A stretch of DNA of 64,000 bases from Anaerolineaceae bacterium (GTDB taxonomy: Bacteria; Chloroflexota; Anaerolineae; Promineifilales; Promineifilaceae). The position numbers and the translations under genes were made by a program. The stretch spans positions 1 to 64,000 of the forward strand of contig PABI01000162.1 in the NCBI GenBank assembly GCA_002699125.1. The letters run 5' to 3'. Position 1 is the stretch's first letter, and each line of letters opens with the position of its first letter. Under the pieces are notes generated by a model. The model searched no databases. It worked only from the letters and a program-made list of their open reading frames with translations, and had not been told where the DNA came from. Of the stretch, positions 45,089 to 54,127 are shown piece by piece.

Positions 45089-46606
45089 ATGAAACACAAA
45101 TTTGTCAGCGCGAAATGGATAGTGATCGTGGTTTGGGCAACGGCCGTCCTCACCGCCTGCACCATAACCGACAACCCAACCCCACAAGCCCCGCTGGCCG
45201 AGGTAGTTACAGTCGAACGGCCGTCAGCCACCGCCACGCCGCCACCCAGCAGCACCCCCACCACCACGAGGAGTTTGGTTGAAACGGCCGTCGCGACCAG
45301 TACACCACAGCCCACACGCACACCCCCAGAACCTACTCCGACATTTACTCCCTTACCAGGCATTCTCTTCCCTGAGATTAGCAGTCAAGGTCAGCTAGCA
45401 TTTGTACAAAACCAGGTGCTTTTTGTGGAAACGGCCGTAGGTTCGGGTACGTTCAAAGAGTTTGGAAACAATGCAGGATCTCCGCTTTGGTCCCCGCAAG
45501 GAGATAAGCTGATTTTTAAAACCTGCACTCTTCCTGGACAAATCTTTTGTGAAGACCCAACCTGGATGCTCTATGAACTTGAAACAGAAAGTCTAAATCG
45601 TTTGAAGGATATAGTTCCTAACCTACCCTCCGGAGACATAGGATATCCAACCTGGATGAAAAGTGGCGAGAAATTATTGTTCAGAAAGCTCTTTGAGGGA
45701 GATATTTCCATACTTGATTTTGAGACAAGTAGCTTTTCAACACCAATCCAGGGATCCAATAATCTAGGAATTTGGGAATTGCCTAACGAGAATCTTCTCA
45801 TTCAAGATCACTTCGGCATTTGGGCAAACGTACTCCAAGTCTATGATCAAAATGGAACAAAAATCTGGAGTTTCCCCAATCTAAGTTCGGTTTTTCCAGA
45901 GTTTAGATCAGTTGAAGGATTCAATGCCGATGTTTTAGGGTTTTCTGAAGAAGGTCAATTACTCATCATTTTTGAACCAGATAAAAATCTAGACGAGTTC
46001 GCCGCATTTTACCATTTTGATCCGGAGAGTTTTGAAATTGAGCATTTATTTTCAGTTCAACGTGCTCCAGCAACAAGTCTTCAAATTTCTCCAGATGGAC
46101 AATTTATCGCCTTGTATGTTCCGATTGATCAAAGCACTTTTGGAAACAAAGAGCTAATGCTCATTGACAACACAGGTTTTTTCCAAGGCCAGCGCCCCAA
46201 CAGCATCATCATGGATTGGCGGCCTGACGGTGGGCCAATGGTAAAAGAAAGCGTGGCTGAGGGGCAGACCCAGTTCGTTTATTGGCCACTGGATGGGGCA
46301 GCGGTGCAGGTGCTTGTCAGTCCAACTTCGTTTGTGTTTGGCGAGGGAACGTGGAGTGGTGACGGCCGTTTCTTCATCTACAGCGCCGTGGACGAGGCTG
46401 AAAACAGAAGCTACCTCTACCTCTGGCATCCGGAAAGCGACGCGCCTACCCTGCTCCACACGGCTGGGGGCACCGACGGCTTCCGCAACTTCGCCTGGTT
46501 GCCAGGTTCAACCGGCGTCTATTTCAATTTGGGACAAACGGAATTGTGGAAATTCGAGGTGGAAACAGAATCACTTACTTTAATCGCCAGCTCGGAGGAG
46601 GAATAG
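45089..46606 (+). CDS. Beta-propeller lipoprotein, paralogue of 29024
   Basis: A 505-residue envelope lipoprotein with lipobox LTAC and a Thr/Pro linker, then TolB/WD40-like blades (WSPQGDKLIF, ISPDGQFIALYV, WSGDGRFFIYS). The N-terminal 40 residues and the 40-base leader (TATGCTAAAAT, then purine-rich GGAGGGAG) closely match the gene at 29024, so the two are recent paralogues. The start at 45089 is fixed by that leader; an in-frame ATG at 45014 is upstream of the -10. This copy is full length (FAWLPGSTGVYF is its last blade). Confidence 0.85.
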   Translation: MKHKFVSAKWIVIVVWATAVLTACTITDNPTPQAPLAEVVTVERPSATATPPPSSTPTTTRSLVETAVATSTPQPTRTPPEPTPTFTPLPGILFPEISSQGQLAFVQNQVLFVETAVGSGTFKEFGNNAGSPLWSPQGDKLIFKTCTLPGQIFCEDPTWMLYELETESLNRLKDIVPNLPSGDIGYPTWMKSGEKLLFRKLFEGDISILDFETSSFSTPIQGSNNLGIWELPNENLLIQDHFGIWANVLQVYDQNGTKIWSFPNLSSVFPEFRSVEGFNADVLGFSEEGQLLIIFEPDKNLDEFAAFYHFDPESFEIEHLFSVQRAPATSLQISPDGQFIALYVPIDQSTFGNKELMLIDNTGFFQGQRPNSIIMDWRPDGGPMVKESVAEGQTQFVYWPLDGAAVQVLVSPTSFVFGEGTWSGDGRFFIYSAVDEAENRSYLYLWHPESDAPTLLHTAGGTDGFRNFAWLPGSTGVYFNLGQTELWKFEVETESLTLIASSEEE

Positions 46607-46612
46607 TGACTC

Positions 46613-46903
46613 TCAAGAAGTTTTGTAGGTTGCTTTTTCTTCCATGACCTGCTTCAAACCGGCAAAGGCGGATTCTTCAAAAGCCAGGCGTTCCTGAATG
46701 ATGCTTTCCAACCAGTCAGCGACAGGCATCTTATGCAGCCGGGCAAAAAACGCGGCGCGCGAGGCCAGTTCAGGCGGCAGGGACAAGGTGGCCGCAGAAT
46801 CTCGTTCAACTGTTACAGGTTCTTCCCAGGCGTCATCATCGTCGGCTTGAGCAGTGACCAGTTCATCAATTTCTTCTTCTGTCAGTCGATTTTTCTTTTT
46901 CAT
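46613..46903 (-). CDS. Small acidic protein with antitoxin-like look
   Basis: A 96-residue protein starting MKKKNRLTEEEID. The N-terminus is acidic and disordered-looking; residues 40-80 (LPPELASRAAFFARLHKMP and on) resemble a ribbon-helix-helix antitoxin region. A longer frame to 47062 runs into the MITE at 46980 and is rejected. No toxin gene lies beside it. Function uncertain. Confidence 0.55.
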   Translation of the reverse strand: MKKKNRLTEEEIDELVTAQADDDDAWEEPVTVERDSAATLSLPPELASRAAFFARLHKMPVADWLESIIQERLAFEESAFAGLKQVMEEKATYKTS

Positions 46904-46979
46904 ATTGGCCAACCTGTTATGATCATGAAGAAAAGAAACTCTCCAAAATGAACAGGTGATTTCCGCGAAACAGCCTTGC

Positions 46980-47079
46980 TTGTCATTTCGAGCCGCTTTT
47001 GGCGAGAAATCCCTCTGAGCTTCGCAAACAATTAGCCTGCGGCCACGTGAGGGATTTCTCACTTCGTTCGAAATGACAA
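46980..47079. repeat. TGTCATTTCGA MITE-like element, copy 1
   Basis: About 100 bp with ends TTGTCATTTCGAGC and GAAATGACAA as imperfect inverted repeats, and inner GAGAAATCCCT/AGGGATTTCTC. The left 35 bases occur in exact reverse complement at 47895-47929. It lies between the small protein and the LysE gene. Confidence 0.8.
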
Positions 47080-47151
47080 ATGTGGGTTGCGTATTTTTCC
47101 TCGTTTATCTTGTCAAAACGCACGAAAGTAACCGTCGCCTCTAAGTTCAGA

Positions 47152-47775
47152 TCAGATAAAAAAGCGCTGAGCACCGAGCCAAATTTGGTACAGACCAAAG
47201 CCAAACAAGGCAACAGCCGAAACCGTCCCCAAAACCCGGTTCAGCCGCGGGCTGGCCTGCCCCAACATGCCAAACAGCACGACAAAGCTCATAAAGCCGC
47301 CAATCAGCGCCCCATAAAACCCCAGCATAAAGGCTACGCCGTGCGACGGCGCTTGCCGCCACCCTTCCAGAAAAATGGGGCCGGCAATGGTGCTCCAAAA
47401 GAGGTAAGCGTTGGGGCTGAGCATGTTCATCAGGGCGGCTTCGCGGATGCTTTGGCGGTTTTGGGTTGTGGGAGGGGAAACGGCCGTATCCACCGCCATC
47501 ACCCGCGCTGCCCGGTACGCCCGGTACGCTAGAAACAGCAAAAAGAATCCCCCGCCAAAGCGCAATGCCGAGACAAACCAGTCCGGCACCTGGGTCAATA
47601 CCAGCAGCACCAACAGCACAATTGGCCCGTCACTCATCAGCGGCGCCAGCGCCGCCACCAGCGTGCTGCGCAGCCCATTTTTCAACGTCTGCGCCAGCAA
47701 ATACGCCTGAAACGGCCCCGGCTGCGCCGCCGCCGCACCGCCGTATCCCAATCCCTGCAACAAATACAAAAACAT
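47152..47775 (-). CDS. LysE-family exporter
   Basis: A 207-residue membrane protein with six hydrophobic segments. The family pattern of AQPGPFQAYLLAQTLKNG, then APLMSDGPIVLLVLL and NMLSPNAYLFW is clear. LysE/RhtB proteins export amino acids such as lysine, arginine or homoserine. AAAGGTGAGG precedes the ATG. The gene is flanked by inverted copies of the MITE at 46980 and 47895. Confidence 0.92.
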   Translation of the reverse strand: MFLYLLQGLGYGGAAAAQPGPFQAYLLAQTLKNGLRSTLVAALAPLMSDGPIVLLVLLVLTQVPDWFVSALRFGGGFFLLFLAYRAYRAARVMAVDTAVSPPTTQNRQSIREAALMNMLSPNAYLFWSTIAGPIFLEGWRQAPSHGVAFMLGFYGALIGGFMSFVVLFGMLGQASPRLNRVLGTVSAVALFGFGLYQIWLGAQRFFI

Positions 47776-47894
47776 GCCTCACCTTTGCGCATCAAAATAA
47801 CCAGCGGGCAGTCTAGCACAAACAATCATCCACCTGCAAAAAAGTGACGGAAGGTATCAAGCGAACCGGAGAAATTGGGCAAAATTGGGTTTAG

Positions 47895-48006
47895 AGGGAT
47901 TTCTCGCCAAAAGCGGCTCGAAATGACAAAGGATGGTCATTTGTTGGGCTTCGGTCTTCTCCAACAACATCCATATGTCATTTCGAGGTCCTCCGAGAAA
48001 TCCCTT
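47895..48006. repeat. TGTCATTTCGA MITE-like element, copy 2
   Basis: A 112-bp palindromic element with ends AGGGATTTCTC and GAGAAATCCCT and inner CGAAATGACA/TGTCATTTCG. Its left 35 bases are the exact reverse complement of 46980-47014. The middle part differs from copy 1. Confidence 0.8.
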
Positions 48007-48050
48007 AGAATAAACTGCTTTGAAGAAATGGCATCCGAACTTACCTCTTT

Positions 48051-49166
48051 TTAGGGCAGCAGCAGGTGCAGGTCGCCAAATTCGTGCCAGAGGTATTGTT
48101 GCTGCAACGCCTGTTCGTACGCCAGGGAGAGGTGGCAACTGTCGGCCAGGGCGGCCAGCATCGCCAGGTGGGTGGCGCGTGGTTCGTGCAGCCCGGTCAG
48201 CAGGCCGTCCACGGCGCGAATACCCCGCTGCGGCGTGATGAACAGGTCGGTCCAGCCAGACCCGACGTGGGTGACGCCGGCCTCATCGGTCACCGTTTCC
48301 AGGGCGCGAATGACGGTGGTGCCCACGGCGATAACCCGTCGGTTCTGCTGCCGCGCCTGGTTGACCTGCACGGCCGTTGGCCCCGGCACGCGATAAAATT
48401 CCTCATACGGCGCTTCGTGATCTTCCAGGCTGGCTACGCCGGTGTGCAAAATCAGCGGGGCGAACTGCACGCCTTGCGCGATTAGCTGCGTCATCAGCTC
48501 CGGCGTAAACGCCCGCCCCGCAGACGGCATTTCGGCGCTGCCCGGCTCGTTGGCAAACACCGTCTGGTAATAATCCAGCGGCCACGCTTCGGGCACATAT
48601 TCGTAGCGGATCGGGCTGCCGTGGGCCGCCAGATAGCTGGTCAGCGGCAGCGGCAGGTGCAACGTAGCCAGCCACAGCCGCACAGGCTGGGCCGGGCAGT
48701 GGCGCAGCGCCGCATTGTGCGGCGTCAGCAGGCGGGCGGTGCCGCCGGCCGGTAACTGGAGCAGCATTCCGGCTTCGCCCTTGCTAAACGGTTTGGTGGC
48801 GGTTGGAGACGGCCGTCTTAACTCTACGCTCCACAAGCCGGCCGGTAACTGGGTAGAGAGGTGCAGGCGCAGCTCTGTGCCGTCGGGCAGCGTGGCGGGC
48901 AGCGCGGCATTCATCGTGCGGCTGGTGTTCAGCACCAGCAAATCGCCCGCTTGCAAATGGTCGCCAATCTGCCGGAAATGGGTGTGCGCTACGCGGTCAT
49001 CCCGGTAGTGGGAAACCATCAGGCGCACCTCGTCCCGCGCCAGGCCGCGCGCTTCGGGCGGCTCGCTGGCCTCCAGGTTTGGCGGCAGTTCAAACTCCAG
49101 GGCGGGCAATTGCGGCATGAGGGTTGATTTGGTGGCCGGGGTATCGGTTTGGAGAGGGGTCATCAT
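48051..49166 (-). CDS. Divergent QueA-like tRNA ribosyltransferase-isomerase
   Basis: A 371-residue protein related to QueA, which transfers a ribosyl unit of SAM to the 7-aminomethyl-7-deazaguanine base of tRNA in queuosine synthesis. QGVQFAPLILHTGVASLEDH and RRVIAVGTTVIRALETV followed by SGWTDLFITPQRG match the family, but the strict signature HVGAGTF is HTGVASL here and the N-terminal half is strongly diverged. It could be a paralogue with another substrate. It starts in the ATGA overlap with the SDR gene. Confidence 0.8.
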   Translation of the reverse strand: MMTPLQTDTPATKSTLMPQLPALEFELPPNLEASEPPEARGLARDEVRLMVSHYRDDRVAHTHFRQIGDHLQAGDLLVLNTSRTMNAALPATLPDGTELRLHLSTQLPAGLWSVELRRPSPTATKPFSKGEAGMLLQLPAGGTARLLTPHNAALRHCPAQPVRLWLATLHLPLPLTSYLAAHGSPIRYEYVPEAWPLDYYQTVFANEPGSAEMPSAGRAFTPELMTQLIAQGVQFAPLILHTGVASLEDHEAPYEEFYRVPGPTAVQVNQARQQNRRVIAVGTTVIRALETVTDEAGVTHVGSGWTDLFITPQRGIRAVDGLLTGLHEPRATHLAMLAALADSCHLSLAYEQALQQQYLWHEFGDLHLLLP

Positions 49167-49882
49167 ATCGCCACCTCCGCCACTAAATTTTGCGCCTGGT
49201 AACGGCCGTTGGCCCACTCGCCGTTGATCAGCGCCAGGAAGCCGGGTACGCTTTCTTCCGGCAGCGACCGGTCACTGATATCTTCGCCGGGGAACGCGGC
49301 CTGGTGCATCTGCGTGCGCATGTCGCCGGGATCGACCCAGTAGACGCGCACATCGGGCAGCCGCTCCGCCAGCTCTGCCGCCAAAATGGCCGAAAGCTGC
49401 TCCAGAGCGGCTTTGCTGGCACCATAGCCACCCCAGCCTGGATACGGTTCTACGCCTGCGTCGCTGGTGATATTGATGATGCGCGCATCGGGCTTCAGCG
49501 TTTTAGCCACGGCTTGCAGTACGCCCAGTTGGGCCACCACGTTCACCCGGAAGACATCTTCCAGCACGTCCAGTGGATAATCGAGCAGAGCCGGCTGCGG
49601 GCTGGGGCCAAGGATTCCGGCGTTGTTCACTACAAGGTCAAGGCCGCCAGCAGCCCGGGCCGCTACGGCCAATGCTTGCCGATGGGCTTTGTGGCTAATG
49701 TCGCCGGAAACGGCCGTCACTGTCGTCAACTGCTCCAAATCGTGATGGGCTTGCGCCAGGGCAGCCGAGCCGCGGGCGTTGATGATAAGCTGCCAGCCCG
49801 CTTGGGCTAAAGCAGTGGCCAGGGCCAGCCCCAATCCGCGGGATGCGCCGGTAATAAGTGCGGTTTTTGTTTTATTTGTCAT
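49163..49882 (-). CDS. SDR-family oxidoreductase
   Basis: A 239-residue short-chain dehydrogenase with cofactor site ITGASRGLGLA, NNAGI and active-site YGASK. The ATG at 49882 (MTNKTKTALITG) has GGAG upstream; a much longer frame to 50113 runs through repeat DNA and is rejected. It is coupled to the QueA-like gene by a 4-base overlap. Its substrate is unknown; linkage to QueA does not by itself imply a deazapurine role. Confidence 0.9.
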   Translation of the reverse strand: MTNKTKTALITGASRGLGLALATALAQAGWQLIINARGSAALAQAHHDLEQLTTVTAVSGDISHKAHRQALAVAARAAGGLDLVVNNAGILGPSPQPALLDYPLDVLEDVFRVNVVAQLGVLQAVAKTLKPDARIINITSDAGVEPYPGWGGYGASKAALEQLSAILAAELAERLPDVRVYWVDPGDMRTQMHQAAFPGEDISDRSLPEESVPGFLALINGEWANGRYQAQNLVAEVAI

Positions 49883-49982
49883 GGGAAGTCTCCAGTTTGA
49901 TTCAATTTGTTGAATACGGTGATTGTAGAGAAACGGCCGTTCCCTCACCTCCGGCAACCGTCCAGAAACGCACCCAGCAAAA

Positions 49983-50005
49983 AGGACAGGCTGGCAGCCT
50001 GTCCT
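49983..50005. repeat. Perfect 10-bp palindrome AGGACAGGCT/AGCCTGTCCT
   Basis: AGGACAGGCT-GGC-AGCCTGTCCT, a 10-bp stem with a 3-base loop. It resembles the AGGACTG family but with a longer arm. It lies in the spacer between divergent genes at 49883-50181. Confidence 0.6.
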
Positions 50006-50080
50006 ATAGATCAGTCCGCTATATTTGCAACAAATACAACCAGTGAACGTAAAGCGAACATTCACTTCGGTCCAAAATAG

Positions 50081-50110
50081 TTGACCATTTGCCCTGATAT
50101 TCGCTAGAAT
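50081..50110 (+). promoter_or_regulatory. Sigma70-type promoter for the third AI-2E gene
   Basis: TTGACC (50081-50086), an 18-base spacer and TAGAAT (50105-50110), 72 bases before the start at 50182. Upstream AGTGAACG (50042-50049) and CATTCACT (50059-50066) form an imperfect inverted repeat. Confidence 0.55.
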
Positions 50111-50181
50111 CATCTTACGTTTTTTTCGAGGGCTGTTTCGTCAAAAATTACACATTTCCAGGTAGATTAATCGCGAACGAT

Positions 50182-51348
50182 ATGAGTAAAGAGTGGAGTA
50201 CAACAACACGCTATTTTGTTTTTGCCCTGGTTCTGGCCGGATTTATCTGGTTTATAACGGCCGCCCAGGCTCTCATTGGTGCGCTGGCAATTTCTGCGCT
50301 GCTGGCTTATTTGCTCAATCCCATCGTCACTTTGGTGAATGAACGTGCCCGCGTGGCCCGCTCCCTGGTGGTCTTCTTCGTTTATCTGCTCTCACTGGGG
50401 GCCATCATCACCGTCACCATCATCTTTATCCCCGGCATCCCCGAACAAACCGCCAGTTTCCTGGCCGATATGCAGGTCATCATGTCCCAGGCGCAGGAGG
50501 ATTACTTCTCCGAACCAATCACCCTTCTGAACACCGAAATTCAGCTAGATGGCCTGATGCCGGAAGCAGATATCTCCGAGCTGGTTTCTTCATTTATCCG
50601 AGCCGACATTATTGTGGAGTTGCTGCAAACCAGCACAACCAATCTGGGTTGGATTTTGGTGGTTTTGGTTGCCACCTATTACCTGCTACAGGATTGGGCC
50701 AGGCTGCGTGAATGGCTGTTTAGCTGGGCGCCGGACCCGTTTGAATCCGATTTTCGCCGCCTGTATGATGAAATAAAGCTGGTGTGGAACCGCTATTTTC
50801 GGGGACAGTTACGGCTGTCGATCATAGTAGGTTTACTCACCGGGGCTGGCTCACTCATTCTGGGCCTGCCCGGGGCGCTGCTCTTTGGCGTCTTCTCCGC
50901 TATTTTTGACGTGTTGCTTTCCGTGGGACCAGCCATCATCATGGCGATTGCTACCGTTGTGGCACTTCTGGCCGGCTCGAACACCATGGATGTATCCAAC
51001 ACCCTGTTTGCCCTCATCATTCTGGCGTTTTATTTGGCTGTACAGGGTATAGAAAATATCTGGCTCCGCCCCCGCATCATGAGCAGCAGCGTGCGGATTC
51101 ATCCGGCTATCATTTTTATCGCCATTGTGGGATCGCTTTCACTGGCCGGGGTTTTAACAGCACTGGTTATCGTCCCGGTGATAGGCTCTATTGCCGTCAT
51201 CAGCCGCTACACTTACTTCAAGTTGTTTAAAATGGATCCGTGGGCAGACGAAGCAGAGATGGCCTCTAAGATTATTGATGCCGGTGATGAAAAAACGGCC
51301 GAATCCACCACCAACTCCAGCAACACCGCCCTGGAATCCACCGACTAG
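50182..51348 (+). CDS. Third AI-2E-family permease
   Basis: A 388-residue membrane protein of the same family as the pair at 35668 and 36918, with the C-terminal motifs FRGQLRLSIIVGLLTGAGSL, FDVLLSVGPAIIMAIATVVA, and ENIWLRPRIMSSSV. It ends with an acidic, Ser/Thr-rich tail. Monocistronic; convergent with map. No clear ribosome site precedes the ATG. Confidence 0.9.
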   Translation: MSKEWSTTTRYFVFALVLAGFIWFITAAQALIGALAISALLAYLLNPIVTLVNERARVARSLVVFFVYLLSLGAIITVTIIFIPGIPEQTASFLADMQVIMSQAQEDYFSEPITLLNTEIQLDGLMPEADISELVSSFIRADIIVELLQTSTTNLGWILVVLVATYYLLQDWARLREWLFSWAPDPFESDFRRLYDEIKLVWNRYFRGQLRLSIIVGLLTGAGSLILGLPGALLFGVFSAIFDVLLSVGPAIIMAIATVVALLAGSNTMDVSNTLFALIILAFYLAVQGIENIWLRPRIMSSSVRIHPAIIFIAIVGSLSLAGVLTALVIVPVIGSIAVISRYTYFKLFKMDPWADEAEMASKIIDAGDEKTAESTTNSSNTALESTD

Positions 51349-51355
51349 CTGTTAC

Positions 51356-52120
51356 CTACAGCTTCGTCAAAATTTCCACACCGGATTTGGTCACGGCCAC
51401 TGAATGTTCATACTGTGCCGACAGCGAACCATCTTTGGTAATTACCGTCCAGCCATCCTTGAGCAAAATCCATTCATGCCCTCCCTGGTTGATCATCGGC
51501 TCGATGGTGAACGTCATGCCGGGGCGCAGTTTGGGGCCACGCCCCGTTTGGCGAATGTGCAGCACCGATGGCGACTCATGCAGCGAACGGCCGATGCCGT
51601 GCCCACCCCATTCGCGCACCACAGAAACACCACGCGCATCAGCTAAATCATGAATGGCCCGGCCAATATCATTCAGATAACCGCCCGGCTGCACGGCTTG
51701 AACACCCACATCCAGCGCTTCCTTAGCTACTTCCAACAGGCGCTCCGTTGCCGGGGCGATCTTGCCCACCGGGAAGGTGTAGCAAGCGTCACCGCAATAC
51801 CCTTTGTATTTCAAGCCAATGTCAATGCCAATGATGTCCCCTTCATTTAAGATGCGATCATCGGGCAGGCCGTGGCAAATTTCGTGATTCACCGAGGCGC
51901 AAATGACGCCGGGAAAGGGTGGATGGTTGCTGGCGCTTCCTTTGTACCCTTTGTAAAGTGGTTCAGCCCCCTGATCAGCAATATATTGTTCAACCTTTTG
52001 GTCCAACATACGAATGCTCACGCCAGGACGGATATTTTCTTCGAGCAAAGCAAAACATTCAGCCACCATGCGACCCGAATCGCGCATGCGAGAAATTGCT
52101 TTGGCATTTTTTAATCTCAT
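51356..52120 (-). CDS. map: Type I methionine aminopeptidase
   Basis: A 254-residue enzyme that removes the initiator Met from new proteins. The metal ligands are Asp100, Asp111, His174, Glu207 and Glu238, with His83 in ICHGLP at the substrate pocket. AAGGAAG precedes the ATG. No zinc-finger N-terminus, as usual for the short bacterial type. Monocistronic. Confidence 0.97.
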   Translation of the reverse strand: MRLKNAKAISRMRDSGRMVAECFALLEENIRPGVSIRMLDQKVEQYIADQGAEPLYKGYKGSASNHPPFPGVICASVNHEICHGLPDDRILNEGDIIGIDIGLKYKGYCGDACYTFPVGKIAPATERLLEVAKEALDVGVQAVQPGGYLNDIGRAIHDLADARGVSVVREWGGHGIGRSLHESPSVLHIRQTGRGPKLRPGMTFTIEPMINQGGHEWILLKDGWTVITKDGSLSAQYEHSVAVTKSGVEILTKL

Positions 52121-52136
52121 AAAACTTCCTTAAAAA

Positions 52137-52200
52137 GAAATGGGACGCAGATAAACGTTGATGAACGCTGATTTTGTATTTTTGTCAGTGAAAATCTGTG
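52137..52200. repeat. ACGCAGAT dispersed palindrome, copy C
   Basis: AATGGGACGCAGATAAACG, then TTGATGAACGCTGATTTTG. A divergent copy of the family at 28883, 44763 and 57122, found just upstream of map. Confidence 0.45.
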
Positions 52201-52326
52201 CAAACCTATGTCCAAAAAGTTTCGATTCATATTAGAAAACAGACGGGGAAGTATAGCACACAAGAAAAAGAGCCTGCCAGTTTGCGGCAGGCTCTCCAAT
52301 CATAATATTTATGCCAAATTACTAAC

Positions 52327-52746
52327 TCACCTTTGCAGGCGGCGCAGGCCGATGAATTGCAGCACGGCAAAGGTAAACACGGCCTCAGCCTGCAAGCCAA
52401 TGAACCAGCGGCCAGCCACGCTAAATACATCCCAGGCCAGGACCAGCAGCAGGTAGCTGCCAGCTACCCAGGTGATGTCCATAATGGTAATAATGCCGGC
52501 GTGACGCGTCACAATCTCTGGTTGGGCCGCCACCCGGTAAACGCCATAGCCAAACGGCAGCAGGCTCACGCCGACAATAAGCACGATGAGGGCGGGAATC
52601 TCTTCGCCCAGAAAACGGGCAATGGGACCGGACGCTACAATAAACGCCAGGCCGGTTAACAGGGAAAAAAGCGCATTGCTTTGCAAGGCACGACGCAAAA
52701 AAGTGAATTGTGCTTGTTCGGGTTGATAGCTAGAAACGGTTTGCAT
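52327..52746 (-). CDS. Small four-segment membrane protein of unknown function
   Basis: A 139-residue protein starting MQTVSSYQPEQ with GGAGGT before the ATG; a longer frame to 52842 has no site. Four hydrophobic segments (LLTGLAFIVASG, LIVLIVGVSLLPFGYGVY, DITWVAGSYLLLVLAWDVF and a final one). No family recognised. Read in the same direction as the gene upstream (105-base gap). Confidence 0.7.
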   Translation of the reverse strand: MQTVSSYQPEQAQFTFLRRALQSNALFSLLTGLAFIVASGPIARFLGEEIPALIVLIVGVSLLPFGYGVYRVAAQPEIVTRHAGIITIMDITWVAGSYLLLVLAWDVFSVAGRWFIGLQAEAVFTFAVLQFIGLRRLQR

Positions 52747-52851
52747 TGGGTTACCTCCATGTGGTTTGGAAACGGTTAATGGAGGTAACTTACCGCTTTT
52801 TCTGGTGCCAGGTCTATGAAAAGCGGTGCCAAACAGTGCCAATTCAGCGGG

Positions 52852-54066
52852 TTAATGGGGCTTTTTGCGCGACCTTTCTCGTAAATCACGGGCCACCAAG
52901 CGAGCTGCGGCCGTTTGCCAATTGTACAGCGTGCGTTCCGGAACCTGGCTGCGGAACCAGTCCATCACTTCTTCATATGCTTCATCGTGGATGGCGCGGC
53001 GGCTGTACGGCCGTAACCCCGCCACGTACGGAAAATAAAGCGCATTGTAATGTCGCCACGCATCTGTTGTGCCAAATTCGCCGTCATCCCGAGGTTGCAG
53101 CTTGGCAATGCTCTCTGTGAGTACCGCTTTTAGCTCGTTGGCCCGGGCCAGCGTGCCATCCACCTTGCCATTTTGCGCTAATCGCTGCGTAATAAGCGGC
53201 AAACGCGTCAGCGGATTGCTGGCCAGTTTGGGCAAATCCCCCATCTGGCTCAACGCCCGGCGGGTGAGCCGGTCAAACTCTTGGGCCGGCAAATCGAGCG
53301 GATTATGCGCGGCGTTTAGCCGCTGGGCGGCGTTGTCTTCGGCGCGCTGCGCGGCACGAGTCCGGCGCAGCTCCGGCGCATTAATGAACGCTATCTGATC
53401 GACCAATCCTTGCACTGGACCTGAGAATGTTTGAATGAGCACTGCCGCCGTCACGCTGCTGAGAAGCAGCACCACCAATGGAAAACTGAGACCAATCCAG
53501 ACCATCATCACCAACACCACCTGCCCACCAAAAATGAGCGCGGTGAAAAAGGAGTAGTCCAACGCTCGCAAAAAGTGGGAAATCCAAGCTTCTCCCTTGT
53601 CAGAAGCATCAAGCTGGGTAATGACCAGACCGAAAAGAAATAAATCAAGACCAATAATGATCGCCAACCAGAGCGGCATGGTTTGATTGTTGGGCAGAAT
53701 GATAAAGCCAATAGCAACACCATACGCAAAAATGCAGACCAGGCTGGCACTGAGGAGGAATTGTTGACGGCCGTATCGCTCTTCCCACGCCGCCCGGTTA
53801 GGAATCAGCCACACCATCGCTGCCAGCCAGAAAAGCGCCGGCAGCACCACAAACAGCCGCTGCAGCCGATACAGCGTCAGCGCCAGCCGGGCCGAAGGCG
53901 CAAACGTGCCCAGCAGGACAGCGGCCACACCGGCGGCAAACGTAATCATGCCCAATCCCGCCAGCCACAGCTGTAACCGGCCCGGATCACGGGCAATAAG
54001 ATAGCAACCCGACCAAAAGGTGAGGAAGAAGAGAATTATCTGCAAAATAAGTACGGTTAAGCTCAT
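52852..54066 (-). CDS. Seven- to eight-segment membrane protein with soluble tail
   Basis: About 404 residues from MSLTVLILQI. The N-terminal half has seven or eight membrane segments; the C-terminal half is soluble and helix-rich, ending in a region (RTLYNWQTAAARLVARDLRE) that looks like a small helical domain. The architecture is that of a membrane sensor without a recognised output domain. A longer frame begins at 54141, so the start is uncertain; no good ribosome site is seen. Its promoter would share the spacer with the ArsR operator. Confidence 0.65.
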   Translation of the reverse strand: MSLTVLILQIILFFLTFWSGCYLIARDPGRLQLWLAGLGMITFAAGVAAVLLGTFAPSARLALTLYRLQRLFVVLPALFWLAAMVWLIPNRAAWEERYGRQQFLLSASLVCIFAYGVAIGFIILPNNQTMPLWLAIIIGLDLFLFGLVITQLDASDKGEAWISHFLRALDYSFFTALIFGGQVVLVMMVWIGLSFPLVVLLLSSVTAAVLIQTFSGPVQGLVDQIAFINAPELRRTRAAQRAEDNAAQRLNAAHNPLDLPAQEFDRLTRRALSQMGDLPKLASNPLTRLPLITQRLAQNGKVDGTLARANELKAVLTESIAKLQPRDDGEFGTTDAWRHYNALYFPYVAGLRPYSRRAIHDEAYEEVMDWFRSQVPERTLYNWQTAAARLVARDLRERSRKKPH

Positions 54067-54127
54067 GAGCAGATTGTACGAAGGAGGTCTGGCAACAGGC
54101 AAATCACCAGCAAAAGGCAAATTGCCG

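Noticed and set aside
46613..46903. Toxin-antitoxin module
   Set aside because: Only an antitoxin-like protein is seen; no partner gene on either side.
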